A stretch of DNA of 64,000 nt, from positions 17,018,142 to 17,082,141 of the forward strand of contig NW_004454181.1 in assembly GCF_000283155.1 (NCBI RefSeq), read 5' to 3'. The DNA comes from Ceratotherium simum simum (lineage: Eukaryota; Chordata; Mammalia; Perissodactyla; Rhinocerotidae). Both the position numbers and the translations under genes were made by a program. How positions within the stretch are numbered: the stretch's first letter is position 1; the number at the start of each line of letters is the position of its first letter. Under the pieces are notes generated by a model. That model made no database searches. It saw only the letters and a list, made by a program, of their open reading frames with translations, and was not told where the DNA came from. Below are positions 16,256 through 29,888 of the stretch, in pieces.

Positions 16256-16747
16256 GATTTTATTAGTTCTCACTTTAAAAACTACAAAGCTTTTCTTGTC
16301 TTGAAAAATAGCTTTGTCATTCTTCCTTCTAATTTTGATAGCCTCTAAATCATACTGCTGTTTCTTATGCATAATTCTCCCATAATGTGGTTTAAATGAT
16401 TAATCTTCTCAAACAAAATGGTCAGGTACAATTTCCACTAACCACTTAGCAAGTTAGTTGCAGACCTGTGGACAATCTGATCCTTTGAGAGAACAATTCA
16501 AATACTGTCTGGTTTGGGCGTTTTAGGCAATAGGGCATATCACTGGCTTAGACATTCTTCCTTACTCCTATACGATATTTGACCAAAGGCCAAGTGCGAA
16601 AAGGAATTCATGACAATCATAGGGTTAATGGTGTGTCCAAATCCTATTGTGCACCTTTAGTCTAAAAAAAAAGACATCATCGATTCCTTAAATCACAGTT
16701 AATCTAAAGCCATAACTCAAAGGCACACCAAGTATTTTTCAAGAGAA

Positions 16748-17001
16748 AAAAAATTTTTTTTTTTTGAGGAAGATTAGCCTAGCCCCGAGCCAACATCCGT
16801 TGCCAATTGTCCTCTTTTTTTGCGGAGGAAGATTGGCCCTGGGATAACATCCGTGCCCATCTTCCTCTACTTTATATGGGACGCTGCCATGCATGGCTCG
16901 ACAAGCGGTGCATCGGTGCTCTCCCGCGATCCGAACCTGTGAACCCCAGGCTGCCGAAATGGAGCATGTGAACTTAACTGCTATGCCACCCTGCCGGCCC
17001 C
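16748..17001 (-). mobile_element. ERE SINE, antisense copy
   Basis: The reverse complement shows the head GGTGGCATAGCAGTTAAGTTC, B box GGTTCGGATCG, and the typical ERE body GAGGAAGATGGGCACGGATGTT, then GGCCAATCTTCCTC. The T-rich left end is the A tail. A 9-base duplication tcaagagaa flanks it (16739-16747 and 17002-17010). It is sense to GABRA1. Confidence 0.9.
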
Positions 17002-17044
17002 TCAAGAGAAGAGTTTTTGATGGCATATAGCTTTATTTGGGCAC

Positions 17045-17120
17045 TCTCCCTTAGCAACTTTTATTGAGCATCTACTCTTTGTGAGGCATCATGCTAGGTG
17101 CTAGAGATAGAGAGAAGAGC
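17045..17120 (-). repeat. L2 3' fragment, antisense
   Basis: TTTTATTGAGCATCTACTCTTTGTGAGGCATCATGCTAGGTGCTAGAGATA is the antisense L2 terminus. Confidence 0.6.
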
Positions 17121-18114
17121 CATTTTTAATTATTATTATTATTATTAGGAGAAGTAATATCATTATTGATGTGTGATGTTTGTAATGCTTCATCACTTCT
17201 CTTGATGTTTCCATCGATGAGAAAAGATCCTCACCAGTGTACAGCTTCTGAATGCTCTCCATTCCCTCACACTCTTCTATTTGGGGAAGGGAGGAGGGAG
17301 GAGTAATTTAATTTGATGGGTGAATCTGGAAGGAGAAATCTGTCTTGCCTATCTCAGTCTCTTCCTCTTGTCTTTTCCATTTTGGATGCTGGCTGTCCAT
17401 AAGACTCACAAATTCTGCTGTGTTCCTTCATGCTAGAACTTTTACATGGACAATCTACACCCTGGCAGAGGTAGGCCAACACTGCCTGCCGACTGGGTCG
17501 GTTAATCTGGCTGATCCTGATGTTTACTCTCTGGAAATCCACTTGTCTGCAGATATAAGCTACCTTCTGTGATATCATCATTACTAGTAATAAAGATGAT
17601 ATTCTCATTTTCCATAGCCCTTAATCTATTGTCTTATTTCTCAAAAGGTTCAGAACTCAGGTAGGGAAGAGGGTGTTATTTTTTGAGTCCCGTAAGACTT
17701 TAATTTTTTAAAGATGACATAGACTCCTAAACCTATCACCAAATAAGTAGTAGTTCAACACTTACTGTAAACCAGCAATGCACTGATAGCGTGAGAAATG
17801 TGAAACAAGTGTGTTTTTTTTGCCATTTTTTGGCATCACTTTAGGAAAATAAGACATTTATGTAAGAGAAATAACTTTAGAAAACAGTACTATGTATGGG
17901 ACCAAAAGCTAAATTGTATTTTACAGTCAATAAATGTGATTAGAATGCAGAAAGAAAAGTAAATTTGCTATTGGATTAATAAAAAAATGTTTTCATCAAG
18001 TATTTGGGTCTTGGTTTGGGCCTTTAGGGAAATATAGGATTTAGATGGGTGAAGAATAGAGGAAATTTCCATGAAGAGTACATGGCATGATGAAGAGTTC
18101 AGAGGTAAAAATAA

Positions 18115-18350
18115 TAATAATTTTATTCATTGAGCACTATTGATAGACATTTTAATTACATATCTCATTTAAAATTTCTAACAATGTTACAAGGATAGGT
18201 AATTTTAATAATATACCCACTTCAGAGACTTTGAGCCTTGCAAGTTTAAATGATTAGCCCAAGTCACGCAGCTGGTAGTGGTGGGATTTGAATTCCACCA
18301 GCCTGAATCCTAGAGCCAGTCCTGCTAACCCCCGAGTGGTATTGCCTCAC
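18115..18350 (-). repeat. MIR SINE
   Basis: CATTGAGCACTATTGATAG, then AGCCCAAGTCACGCAGCTGGTAGTGGTGGGATTTGAATTCC, is antisense MIR. Confidence 0.75.
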
Positions 18351-18711
18351 AGAAAGTAGCACTTACACAAATGACTAAAGTCTGTAGTCAATACTGGCAA
18401 CGGGTGAGGACAAGTGGTAAAATAATTTATGGATTGTATCACACAAAGGAGTTTAAATTTGACCTTAAACCTGACTGGGATCTACTAAACGTTCCTACTT
18501 AGAAAAGTAGCATGAGAGAATAGTGCTGTGGGAAGACTAAGTTCCAACATGGGAGAATCTCAGTAGGTCCTCAGAGAGCGATCAATTTAGCAAAACATAT
18601 TGTATCATACAGGATTTCAATAAAGTGGTCTACGGACTAACCACAATGACAAAATGAGTTGCCAGAGAACTAAATCCACAATTATGATAGCTTTTATATC
18701 TCTATGTCTTG

Positions 18712-18980
18712 CATAGTAATAATGGCTGACATTTTTGAGTGCTTATTATATGCCAAGAATTTTTTAAGTGCTTTTCATGTATTAATTCATTTAATATTTG
18801 TGATAACTCCATGAAGTATTATTATTCCTCCCATCTTACACATGAAGAAACTGAGGCAGAGAGATATTAAGTAACTTCCCCAAGGATACACCTTTGTAAT
18901 TGGAGGAGGTGGGATTATAAACCCAGTCATTCTGGTTCAGAAATCTGTATTCTTAACTACCACTCTGCTGTCTCTCATAT
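18712..18980 (-). repeat. MIR SINE, near full length
   Basis: AATGGCTGACATTTTTGAGTGCTTATTATATGCCAAG, CATGAAGAAACTGAGGCAGAGAGATATTAAGTAACTTCCCCAAGG and GGTGGGATTATAAACCCAGTC give the whole antisense MIR body. Confidence 0.85.
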
Positions 18981-19870
18981 GCTCTGCTGATTCTAATTTG
19001 CATGGTGGGTACATTTCATTACCTGTCTTAAGATATAAAATATCTAATTATCCTGAGCCAGCATTTCCCAATGTTTGACCCACAGCATACTAGTGCTACA
19101 GAATGTTAACAAGCATCGCATGACAAATATGACTGGAAAACACTAGATTAAATGTAGTTAAACAGGTTTTCTTACTTCAGGACTTGTCAGAGCTTTTACC
19201 CTGCCAAAGTGGATGCACTTGAATTTCTACACTTTGAGAAATGCTGGTCTAAGTTGATATTTTCTGTAACTTTTATTCTGAATAATCTGAGCTACTATGA
19301 AATCAGAGGACTTTTATGTTAGGATGGTGTCAACAAAAAGGCATTTCAAAAATAATATTCAATTATTATATCTTTGGAATATTCACAATGATGTGTCTTC
19401 ATGGCCTCTTTATGATTTTTTGCTTATATAGGAGCTTGGCTGTTATGAGTTCAGAAACATTATATAATATCTACAGAGCTGTACTGATTTACCAATTCTC
19501 ATCAGATAGAAGAGAAATTCATGTTAATTTATTTGGGTTGGGAAAACAAAGAATAGGTATGCATTCATTTTATTCTCACTCTTGGTAATAATTTAATGAA
19601 TGCCTTAACTATTTCTTTATCTAATTCTGGTCAAGTATTCACTCAGCTTTTTGAACCATTTCTCCTTTTTAGCCAAAAATAATTAAGAAATCATGATGTT
19701 TATGGCTATTCTACAACAGTGCTGGCTACCCAGAAATCTAGCATCAACATGTCTGCCTAACTAAAATGTAGGTTAACTCGTACTATTTGGCTTACAGAAC
19801 ATAAACCAAGGGAAAGCAATCATTTCCAGGATGGAGAAAAAGAAGACTTCAGTTGATAACCATGAATAGG

Positions 19871-19897
19871 CCTGGTCTGGGAAGTAACCAGACCAGG
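19871..19897. repeat. Perfect 10-bp inverted repeat with 7-base loop
   Basis: cctggtctgg (19871-19880), loop gaagtaa, then ccagaccagg (19888-19897). In the GABRA1 transcript it lies about 205 nt downstream of the exon 4 donor. A nearby duplicated word, tattttctattata, follows it on the plus strand. Confidence 0.9.
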
Positions 19898-20102
19898 TTA
19901 TTTTCTATTATAACTATAATTATAACAGACTGGGTATTTTCTATTATATAAATATTATATACTACATATTACACACACATATAGACACAAAGATATGGCT
20001 AAGCTATTCCAAGTTGCTCACTAAATACTTAGTCTATATTTTTCTTTCAAAAGTTAAATTTAGAAAATACCCCAAGAAAACCAAAAACGCAGTGTCACTT
20101 AC

Positions 20103-20170
20103 CATATCATGGTCTGAAACGGGTCCGAAGCTGGTGACGAAGATGTCAGTCTTCACTTCAGTTACACGCT
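20103..20170 (-). CDS. GABRA1: GABRA1 exon 4 (68 bp)
   Basis: Encodes the last two bases of Glu63 and residues 64-85, [20 protein letters not shown] then DM. These are the first beta-strands of the extracellular domain, a stretch conserved in all GABA-A alpha subunits. The acceptor is TCATCAG before AGCGTGTAAC and the donor is GATATG/GTAAGTG, a strong consensus. At 68 bp it is a small exon, flanked by the two largest introns in the window (13.1 kb upstream, 7.5 kb downstream). 68 is not a multiple of three, so skipping it would shift the frame. Confidence 0.96.
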
Positions 20171-23100
20171 CTGATGAAGCAGGAAATTGAGACAGTGAAT
20201 GTCTATCAACAGTCCTTATTAGATCTCACCACCACATCCTCACACCCAAAGGGGAAATTCATTGGCTTTGATTAGCTATTTCTAAAATTGGTCCACTGTG
20301 TAGTCCTGATAATTTAATGCTTACACATGAAATTTCACAGTTAATATTTTTCAGTGGAGAACGGAGCTTAAATATGCCACTTTGGGAGGCAGAGACTTTA
20401 TGGAGAAGTCAGCTGCAGCTCAATAAATTCTTCAAGAATGGACACACTTTCCTAAATGATACCAAGCCATTTCACATTGTAATAAAAATATGTTAGCATA
20501 TGGGTATGGGTTGAGCTTAAATATTCTCCCACAGCTTACCAGATCCTCCAGGTGTGTAGGCTACTCTTGGGAAGCATACAGAGTACTGTAGCAAGCTCTA
20601 TTAACTCTTTAAGGACTCAAGGGTATAATTTATAATTGATCGCTTTATGGCACTAAATTATAACTGAATTATCCAAATTACTCCCTGGAAAAATCTGACA
20701 ATCTATATAAGTATCTTCAATTTTGAGGATGAGAAGAACATATTACACACAGAAAAAGTTCATTTACTAGATTCCATTTCAAGTTCAACGTGATTTTATT
20801 TTATTGGTCTCTGAGACATATATATTAACCAATAAAACATATTTATTGTAGTTTGGTGACAACTGAACACAGACATTTTCTACGAAATACAGTCACTCAC
20901 CAAAGAAAATGTTGCTTGCATAAAAGGAAACAATTTGTCGAGAAGTGAGAACAGAAAACATGACTTCGTAATGTTCAACTTTAGCTTTGAGAAATAATGG
21001 TCAGTATCTTAAGCAATTCATTTCATTTATCAGGACATTTGTATCTCTGGCATAAGACATTAAAAAGGTGATCCAATATATGCAATAATGAATTCTTTTG
21101 AAAATCAAGAATTTTATCCCTCAGCAATTCACTTGTAAACAGTTAATACTTTCAATATAAATTTCTCTCAAGGAGGCCATATGATACACTACACATAATG
21201 TCTACCTTAAGTGATAAAATAATTGGGAGGTGGAGATAGTCCCTTCAATAACCAATCCAATATTTTTTGGCTTTTTTTGGTAATCAAGTTTATTGGCTCC
21301 AAAGTGCTTAAATGAGCCCCTTGACATAAAAATTATCGGAGGTTTACCCTTTAAAAACTTCAAAATGGAGGACATAGTTTGAGATAAAGAAAAATAGAAT
21401 TGTATTTTTAGAACTCACTTCCAACCTCAGCTTTAACATTCTGCAGCAACTGTGTAACTTGAGAGGAACAGCCATCAGCAATAAGTCTCAGGTGTATTAA
21501 CCATTCGCCTCTTAGACTGGTCCCCATTCTCACCCCTTCTAGCAGTCATTTCCCCAATACATACATGTCTCTCTCTATTGCACACTTTCTTTCCATATAA
21601 ATTTTTTACAAGATAGACTCTTTTTCTTAGTTTAAACATATGTTATTTCTTAAGACTCTATCAAGAGGTCATACTTTATTAGAATGTCAGAACTGACTTT
21701 CAATTAAAAATAAGAAGAAGAAAATATATACTATCTATTCACAAAAGCTAGAATTTATCTGATTAATTGAGCTCATTTTTGTCCTCTCTTTTCCAGCATT
21801 TTCCTTTCCAGATCAAGCAAAGGAGCCATCACTTGAATTTTCTTTGATATAATAAAATATGCACTTATTGTCGTGAAAAAAGTACAAAAAGAAAGATAAC
21901 AGATAATAGAAAGTTGGGTATATTTTCATCCTAAATTCCTCTGTACCAGGTATGCCCCTTAGTGGAAATGATTTTATTTCTTATTATTTACAATTAATTA
22001 AATTAAAAGCACCTTAAATTATGTGATCAAGGAGAACCAGTATCTACGTTTTCTTTCTACGTAAGTCTTGAAATAGATCCTCCTGTTATTTATTTATTTT
22101 GCAATTGGTTGACTCCACCTCATTTTGTTTCCAAGGTTGAGTTTCAGTTCTCTCCAGATTATAAATGCTAAGACTTATGGTAAATATCTTATGGACCTGA
22201 GTGACATTTATAGAATTAAAATGATGTCCGTTCTTTCATTTTATTTTTGTGGCAGGGATCTACCATGAAATGCGTGCCCATTTGGGAAATATATACTAAT
22301 TCCTGTCTGCAACTTGCAAGTGCTTGGCAGCATGGGACAGTTCTCCCGGACTCCCTTGTCACTATTATCTAGTTCTTGAGTACGGAGAGGGCATATTTTC
22401 TGCACTTTAAGGTAACTCTCCAAGGTAGCTAGCTTTACAAAAATTGGCTTACCAGACATTTTAGGAGCAACTAATCTGTTTTATTTAGCATGATAAAGTG
22501 CTGTAAAGAAGTGAGATATCCACCTGCTGAATATATGGGCTATTTCCTTCTGCTGTTTTTAGATTGTTAGGAGATGACTACACTCTATAAGCAACAAATT
22601 ATAAAGGCCGAAAAGCCTATTTATAAAGATGACTGTACCAATCAAACAGAACATAAAACATGGTTAAGTTTACAGACATTAATTGCCATGCATAGTTGTC
22701 ACTGTGCCAGATAGCGATTAGGCATCAATGGAAAGCAGTTCACATGAATGGTTACAACCACATTTTAAAAGTCCATATCTTTAATCTTTTATCTATCCTT
22801 GCCCCTAAGTGTATTTACCATACTACTTCATTGTCTTCAAGTGCTTCATCTTATTTTCTAGTAGCCACCTCCCTCTGATATTTCCCCAAACTCAACCTTG
22901 TAGTATTCTAAGGCATGTACCCTGACCAAGAGCCCTCACCTCATATGTCTCTCAAATGACCTTTTCACCATGAACTCTCATTACACAGATATCCTTAAAG
23001 AGTTTCTGAGTTTTGCTCTTTGTTTATCCTCTTTCTCCTCCAAACATATTCACAAACCCTAAACTTAAGTTAGCAAAATTTTCAAGTTTCCAAACTGAAG

Positions 23101-24839
23101 ATTGTTTGTGGGGGATTGCAGGACCACTCAACCACTAAATGGAAGAGGTGAGTGATGGCATCAGAGAGGAAGGAGCATAGCGCAATGCAACCTGGGATAC
23201 CATCCGGAACTTGGGATACGATAATTAGAAGAGGAGAACAACCACTTTCTGTACTTTCCCTTCTAATGTATTTCCCTTGCCACATACTCAAACATTTTTC
23301 TTTGATTTGTCATCAGCTGCTAGTGTCCAGTGGAATGAAAAGTTTCCATTGCTGGAAAACTCTGTTTATTATGTATGCCTCTGGAAGATTTGTCATGAGC
23401 ATTAGCATGCTAATGTCTCTAAGAAATCATGTTTTAAATAAATGTGGTCAACCTTGTTTACCCCTGGTTTCCCAAATTTATTCGGGAATGCTACCCTAAA
23501 GCATTACAAAAGCTTTAGGGTATGCATGAGGACAACATAACATTATATTGTTTATAAAAAAAATAAAATAAAATAATGCATCTTCATAGTATAAGTTTGG
23601 AAATTTCAGAAAAATATGAAAAAATTAAACATTCCCTGGAATACCACCATCTACATAAATCCACTGTTAATATCTTGACATATTCCCTTATTTTTTTTTC
23701 TATTCAAATATATAGTTAATGATTATCCTCAAACCACATTCTCACTCAGTTGAGTACAATTTCAATGACAAGGAAGAGGCTCCTTTGACCAAAAGTACGT
23801 CTCACGCTACAGCTCACTAGGAATTCCCTGAGTGGTACGTGAAGTCATTCTTCTTTAAGACAGAAGGTTTATAATCTAGAGAGCAAAAGTTCCAGAGAGT
23901 CAGAGGATTGCTGTGAATGAACTTCATCCAAATCGTAAATAGTGATGTGGTTAACTTGCTTTTTTGCAAAGAAAAGGTGATTTCAAATCAAGACCTCTTT
24001 AGGTCCGGGACCAGGCTTAAATAGAAGATATGCTCATATGTATGTGCTTTGGCTGAGATCTAGGGGCATTGTTGAGGAACCTTCTTTTTCCCAATTCTGG
24101 GAAAATTTGGTCATCTTTTCCCCCTCCCTTCCAACTTGACATCCCCATGTGGGTGGAATATACATATATATGATATATGTAGATTATTTATTGTTTAAGG
24201 GACACATATATGTAAATTATACATTATTTAAGGAACGTTGGACATTAGAATCTAAATTATATGCTCTAATACCAGACTGTATTGACTTAGCATTAGACTC
24301 TGAAGTCTTATTAGAAACATCTGGAAAGTACTCAAGGCCTTTCTATGGCTCACATGAGGAAAAGTCAAGATATTTTTATGCTTCGAAATAGCCTACTTAA
24401 GAGCATACAACACAAGTCAGGAACTTCTAGTGAAGTTCAACTAGAATTATACACTTAGTGAAAGTTAAACATGAATGAACCCCCTATGTAACTAGGAAAT
24501 CATCTGAAAATGGAAATCAATTAAAATAACTCAGTTGGAAGAAATGTTCAAAGAGCAGATTAATAAGCAAATAGTTTTCTTCAATAAAATATTTTCTTCA
24601 CAATAATCCTTCCCTGTCCAATGTAAAAAAATCAACAGATTGTTTAAAATTGGTATAAATGTATACACATGTTTAAGTTTTCAAGGGATAAACATGGAAT
24701 AGAGTTGTGTAAAATGAGATTATGATGATGATGATTGTTATTATTATAGTGATTGGGGATATCTTAAAATAGTACATCAATGTAAATGAAGCACTTGATG
24801 ATAAATAAACCAATTAAAATTAGTCTTTAAACAAGCACA

Positions 24840-24930
24840 CCCTTCAAAGACATGTTTTATATATATAAAAATATACTTATAGATAGATACACACACACAT
24901 ATATGTATGCACATATATACACGCACTACA
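24840..24930. repeat. TA/CA-rich low-complexity run
   Basis: Alternating purine-pyrimidine DNA: TTTATATATATAAAAATATAC, ACACACACACATATATGTATGC, ACATATATACACGC. Simple sequence in intron 3. Confidence 0.85.
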
Positions 24931-25079
24931 GTATATACTCTATAACTGCTAGACAGCAGTAGATCTGTTCTTACTGAGAATTTATTACAATGTTGATAGC
25001 CTGCTGATAAGTACTGAAATAACAGACGTTTTGAAGTGATAATTCAAAAAGATGATTAGTGCCTGAGGCAGAAATAAGA

Positions 25080-25310
25080 AAAGCAGTGTAGTACAGTAAG
25101 TAGTAAGCACATTGGATTAAGAGGCAAAACATTTGGATTTTAACTGATTTTTCTGGAGAACAAACTGTGATTTTAGGTGCAATCCTTTAATCTCTCTGAG
25201 CATGTTTTCTCACTTTTTCAATGAAGAAATAATACCTGCACAGTCAACTACCTTGCGTTGGAGTGAATGAAGGTCAAAAAAATTGTGACCTGAAAAACTT
25301 TGAGATGTAT
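25080..25310 (+). repeat. MIR SINE, diverged
   Basis: GTAGTACAGTAAGTAGTAAGCACATTGGATTAAGAGGC, AATCCTTTAATCTCTCTGAGCATG and AAGAAATAATACCTGCACAG follow the MIR plan. Confidence 0.55.
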
Positions 25311-25324
25311 CTCTTGGGTACATT

Positions 25325-25850
25325 AATTTAGTCAACCAATGTTTATTGAGCATTTTCTATGTGTCAGACAGGCACTATTGTAAGTAATAGTGATACATTG
25401 GTGAACAAAAGTGCAAATGTTCCTGTTCTTCTGTAGCGTATCTCAGTCTCAGGGAAAACATATTTTAGATAGATAGATTAGATTAGATAGATTGATAGAT
25501 AACAGAGAGATGATAGACAGATAGATATAATTACATATATAGTTATGCACAAACACATACAAATTATACTAATTAACTTCAGATCATTATAAATGCTCTG
25601 AAAGGACATCTTTTGAAGAGATGATTTTGAATTGAGACCTTCAAATTGAGAAAATTTCAGGGATGGGCAGATCCAGGGAAAGACATTTCAAGGCGAGGAA
25701 AAGAACAAGCTCTGAGGTGAGAATGAATGTGTTGTGTATAAGAAATAGAAAGTCCAATGTATCTGGAGCCTGGTGATGCTGATGATCCTGGTACAAGATG
25801 ACACTCTAGAGGCAAGTGGGGCCACACTTAAAGAGCTTTCTGCATTTCAC
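25325..25850 (-). repeat. L2-like repeat with internal GATA microsatellite
   Basis: AACCAATGTTTATTGAGCATTTTCTATGTGTCAGACAGGCACT, then ATACATTGGTGAACAAAAG, is antisense L2. An imperfect GATA tetranucleotide run at 25467-25527 interrupts it. The later part, AAAGACATTTCAAGGCGAGGAAAAGAACAAGCTCTGAGG, matches the same repeat body seen at 7745-8100. Confidence 0.6.
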
Positions 25851-28800
25851 TAAGCAGTTGACTTTGCAACTGATGCAATAAGAAGCCTTTGGGTAAGAAA
25901 GTGAAAGGATGTTGCTTGCAGTTTAAAAAGAAAGCTGATGCTGTGTAAATAATGTATTGTAGGAATGTAATAAAAAAATGGAAGAGGGAATCAACAGTGA
26001 AGAATTATAGGTGGTGTTTTGTTAGGAATGCCTATGACAACAATTTATTTAATATGGCATTAGCCATATTTTCACTGAAAACGCTGTCTACTGAGGAACT
26101 CAGAGTAATATTCACTAGGCCCTGCTCCGTGGACTAATAACTTATGAAGAAGGTTTATTGCCTCCTTTAGGCTACATTGTGTCTATTAATTCACAGAGGC
26201 AGTCACTATATGGAGACTAAATGGACTAACATTAGTCATCATAACAAAGTATATCTTAAAACCCCACTTTGAAATGGTCCTGTTTGGAAATTGAAACTAT
26301 CCTGGGCTCCCTAAAGAACCATCAATGCATACTCCTGGACTGGACGGTGCTTCCGTTCCCTGCCTACCTGCCTGGAGCAACATTTTTGCTCCCTGTCCTT
26401 TATTTCCATTCCCTTAATTCTTTAGAGTAGTTGGCAACTTTCCCTATCTGATAGAGCTACATAATGTTGGCTGTGTTCAGCTACTAAATCTAGATATAGG
26501 ATAGAAATCATATTTCAAGGTATCTAATCGGTCCCTGATTCCTTTGGGTTTTCTGATTCTAAGAACTCAGATGATATAAGCATCTCCTGGGAAAAAAGGT
26601 AAATTTTATTGTGGCAGAAATTTACCTTATTTCCACTAAGAATTTCCCTCCTTCCCTCCTTATAGGCAGTTTCTATTGGGAGACGGCAAACTTTTAGAGA
26701 AGAGGATGATTGGTGTGTTGGAGGAATGGGTTTCTTTTGATCTGTATAAGTCTTGATCAAAATTGTATAACCTGCAAGAGCTTTGAGGCATCATACTTCC
26801 TGTTCCCATTATAGCATTTTAGTTCTATGAGAATAATAATACAGCAATCTTAGAAGGATATGGCATCCACTTAGGATTTTGTTTTCTCTTAAGTTTTCCA
26901 AAATGCAGAGTCCGTGGCTATTAACAATGAGATTCTCATCTCAGAAACACTACAACATTATTTTTTAAATAAAGAATTCAGATTCTACCTGAAAAAAGCA
27001 ACCATTTATAGAAAAAATATATTTTTAATATTTCACATTGGTTCTAGAATCAAGATGGGAAATAGAAACTACATAAAAAGTCAAAAGGAACCACCAAAAA
27101 TAAACTACAGCCGTTTACTAATAACTTGGCCTTGATGACTGGAGCACAGTCTCAATGGCTGCATTTCACTGAGGAAATTCCTGGCACTGATCAGTAGATG
27201 ATTTATATAGAACAGGAAAAGATGAGAGCAGAACGTTTCTAAACATGCTACAACATTCCTGTGGGTATCCAGGTGGGATTCATCAGACAAGCTGGCTTCA
27301 TGAGCTTACTGGACATCTCAGCCAGTAAAGGTTAAAAGGTGCTCCCGGGTTATTTTAACAATTCCTCTTGGGTTTTTGGTAACTGCCTTTTCTCTAAAAT
27401 TCAACTGAATTATGGAAGGTCTAGACATAGTATTTCGGTGGAAATAGATTGCATTGTGCCAAAGTCTGAGTACCTGTTCCACGCCTGGCACTAAAAGCAC
27501 CAGATAAAACGACAGCAAATTCAAAAAGGTTCCAGGGTAGAATTTCAAAAGAAAATACTGGAAGCCATTATCTAGTCAAGTAAATATAAAAACAACAAAT
27601 ATTGGCTAAATCTAACCTTTTAATTTTTTTAATATGTATTGTCAGTGATTTAGAATCTTTTTGTTTTATCAAAAGCTATCACATTGTGACAGAAATATCT
27701 TGTCCTCTAAATGTTTGAAATTCTGGATTTTTAATATAAATAAAAAACATCTGTTTTAACTTTAGTTAAACACGAATAAAACGGTTGCCTCTGCTCTCAA
27801 TGTCACCCAGGATACAAAAAAATAATAAAAGATCACATGAATATCAGATATCTTAAAATCTTGAGATAGAACAAAGTTGAATTTTAAAAAATATTAAACT
27901 ATGCTGCTTTCCCTGTCCTCTAGTTACCTAAATTTACAAAGTTTCACAAAATTTCACAAAAGTTAATCTGCCTTTTTTTTTCAGAGCACTCTTAGTTTTC
28001 TACCTGTATTGATTTTGACATGAAGAAACATAACCCAAGATCCCAAACTAATTCCCAATGGAGCCAACGCCACTTTGCCAGCTGCAAGCTTCACCTTGCT
28101 TATGTGGAGATGCTTCTGTATCTTAAAGCTGAGATCTCTTGTAATAATTGGGCTAAAGGAAGTCTAAAAAGTCTTACACAGGCATAAGAAAATCCAAAAT
28201 TAATAAGATAAGGACAAAGTCTACTTTGAGGCATAGATTGCTCATTAAATAAAGTCAGTGCTAAAATATCTTGAGAGAAAACCCCAGTTACACTCCAGTT
28301 ACAAATATTCATCTAACTGATACCTTCAATTAAGTAAAATTTAAACCTCCCCCCAACCCCCAGTTCTATAACACTTATATGAAAAGGAAGAAAATCTTAA
28401 CTAAATACTTGTTAAGGGTACAGTAGGGAAAAATAAAGTCCATTCTCTATCTATATTCCTACCTACTTATTTACTCATCTACTTCTCCTCCCATCCATCT
28501 GGGTTTGTCACATGATGAGTACACATTCATCTCTCTTTCCTTTACCTTCTTTCTCTATATGGTTTGATGATAAAATCTTTGAGAGGCATCTGACATCTCA
28601 TACATTGTTCATTGAGATTAAACTTAAGGCAGAATTTAGAAACTATAACAATATTTCCAGGAACTACTATTAACAGGGAGGGAGAGGGGGAAAAGTTCTA
28701 TAATTCCTTTAAAATGTGGCTCAACCAAGATCTCCTTCCTTTGGCACTAACCTATTTGAGTTCCATTTAGAAATGGTTTTTCCGTAATCTATTTTCCAAG

Positions 28801-29870
28801 GAGTGAAATGAAATTGTTTATAGAAGAAAATGTCTTTTGTAAGCTAGATGCGTCAGAATGAACCTGTGAACAGGAGGAAGGGTAAACCCTCAGCCTGGTG
28901 GTATGTTCCAGACAATAAACTGTACAACCTCAGCATGGCTCACCTGGGATTTTGTTATATCAACGATAAAGGGTGGCCTGTATATATAGTGGGGCAAAAG
29001 GGAAGGGAAAGACGTCACTGGAAGGGCATTACTTGTCCTTAAAAACCTGAAAACTTCCTTCAGAATTAAGTTTTGGATCTATATTGATGGGATGTTTTTG
29101 CCCCCCACCCAGAGCGCAGGGGGAGTTTCTACGATGCTGGCTGAAATTTGACCCAGATGGGTTCAGTTCAGGGTGAACATCGTTTAATTTTTTAGGAAGT
29201 TGAAGGAAATTCAGGATTCTTTAGTTTATTACAATCACAGTCAATAAGGAGAAGCCTTGGGAAAATAAATTTCCTCAGAAAGTGTTTGGTTTGGTCCTGA
29301 TTTAAAATGAAACAAGGAATCTTGATTAATCAAGGACACCTGAGCCTACCCAGCTTCAGAAAACAGATGCCTCTCCTTTACCATTTCCTCTGTGTTGTTC
29401 TCCTTCACCTTCTCCATGCTTCTCACTTCTATCTGTTTTCTTTTCTTAATTTCAATACCCTCTTTTGCTCTCCTTTCTTCTCCAAACTTTTCCTTCTTAT
29501 CTTCCCATTCTTTCTGGCTTTTACACCCTGCACTCCCAAATATATTATTCTTCTATATGGACCAAGCTTTAGACAAGAGCATCTCAGAAACATTCTTCAG
29601 CCCGTGGTTACAACGAAGATGCAGCCCTCCACACCTTGCCCTCAAAGAAAGAGATTTTAAATGAAAATGATTTCAACAATTACTGACAATTTGATTTGTA
29701 TTTTCTGGCTACTGACTATTTCAATTTAAATCTATTTAAAGGTTTCTTCATTAACTTTGTACTTAAAATATGAACATGGCCAACTTATTTTTCTCTTTAT
29801 GGTCCTAAGCAGAGTTTATTAAATTATTAGAATTGCACACATTCTAATCCTTTTTAGCTCTTCTATCTCA

Positions 29871-29888
29871 AAAAAAAAAAAAAAAAAA
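29871..29888 (+). repeat. A-tract
   Basis: An A run with no SINE or L1 body visible upstream; simple sequence rather than a tail I can assign. Confidence 0.8.

Larger units (their letters stand above)
12565..20102 (-). other. GABRA1 intron 4 (7538 bp)
   Basis: GTAAGTG to CCTAG. It contains two ERE SINEs in opposite orientation, four MIR copies, a short L2 fragment, and a perfect 10-bp hairpin close to the exon 4 donor. 12700-13930 and 14190-15200 show no feature beyond short AT-rich and TG-rich runs. Confidence 0.9.

Noticed and set aside
25467..25527. Array of short repeats suggesting a CRISPR
   Set aside because: It is an imperfect GATA microsatellite without spacers, in mammalian DNA.
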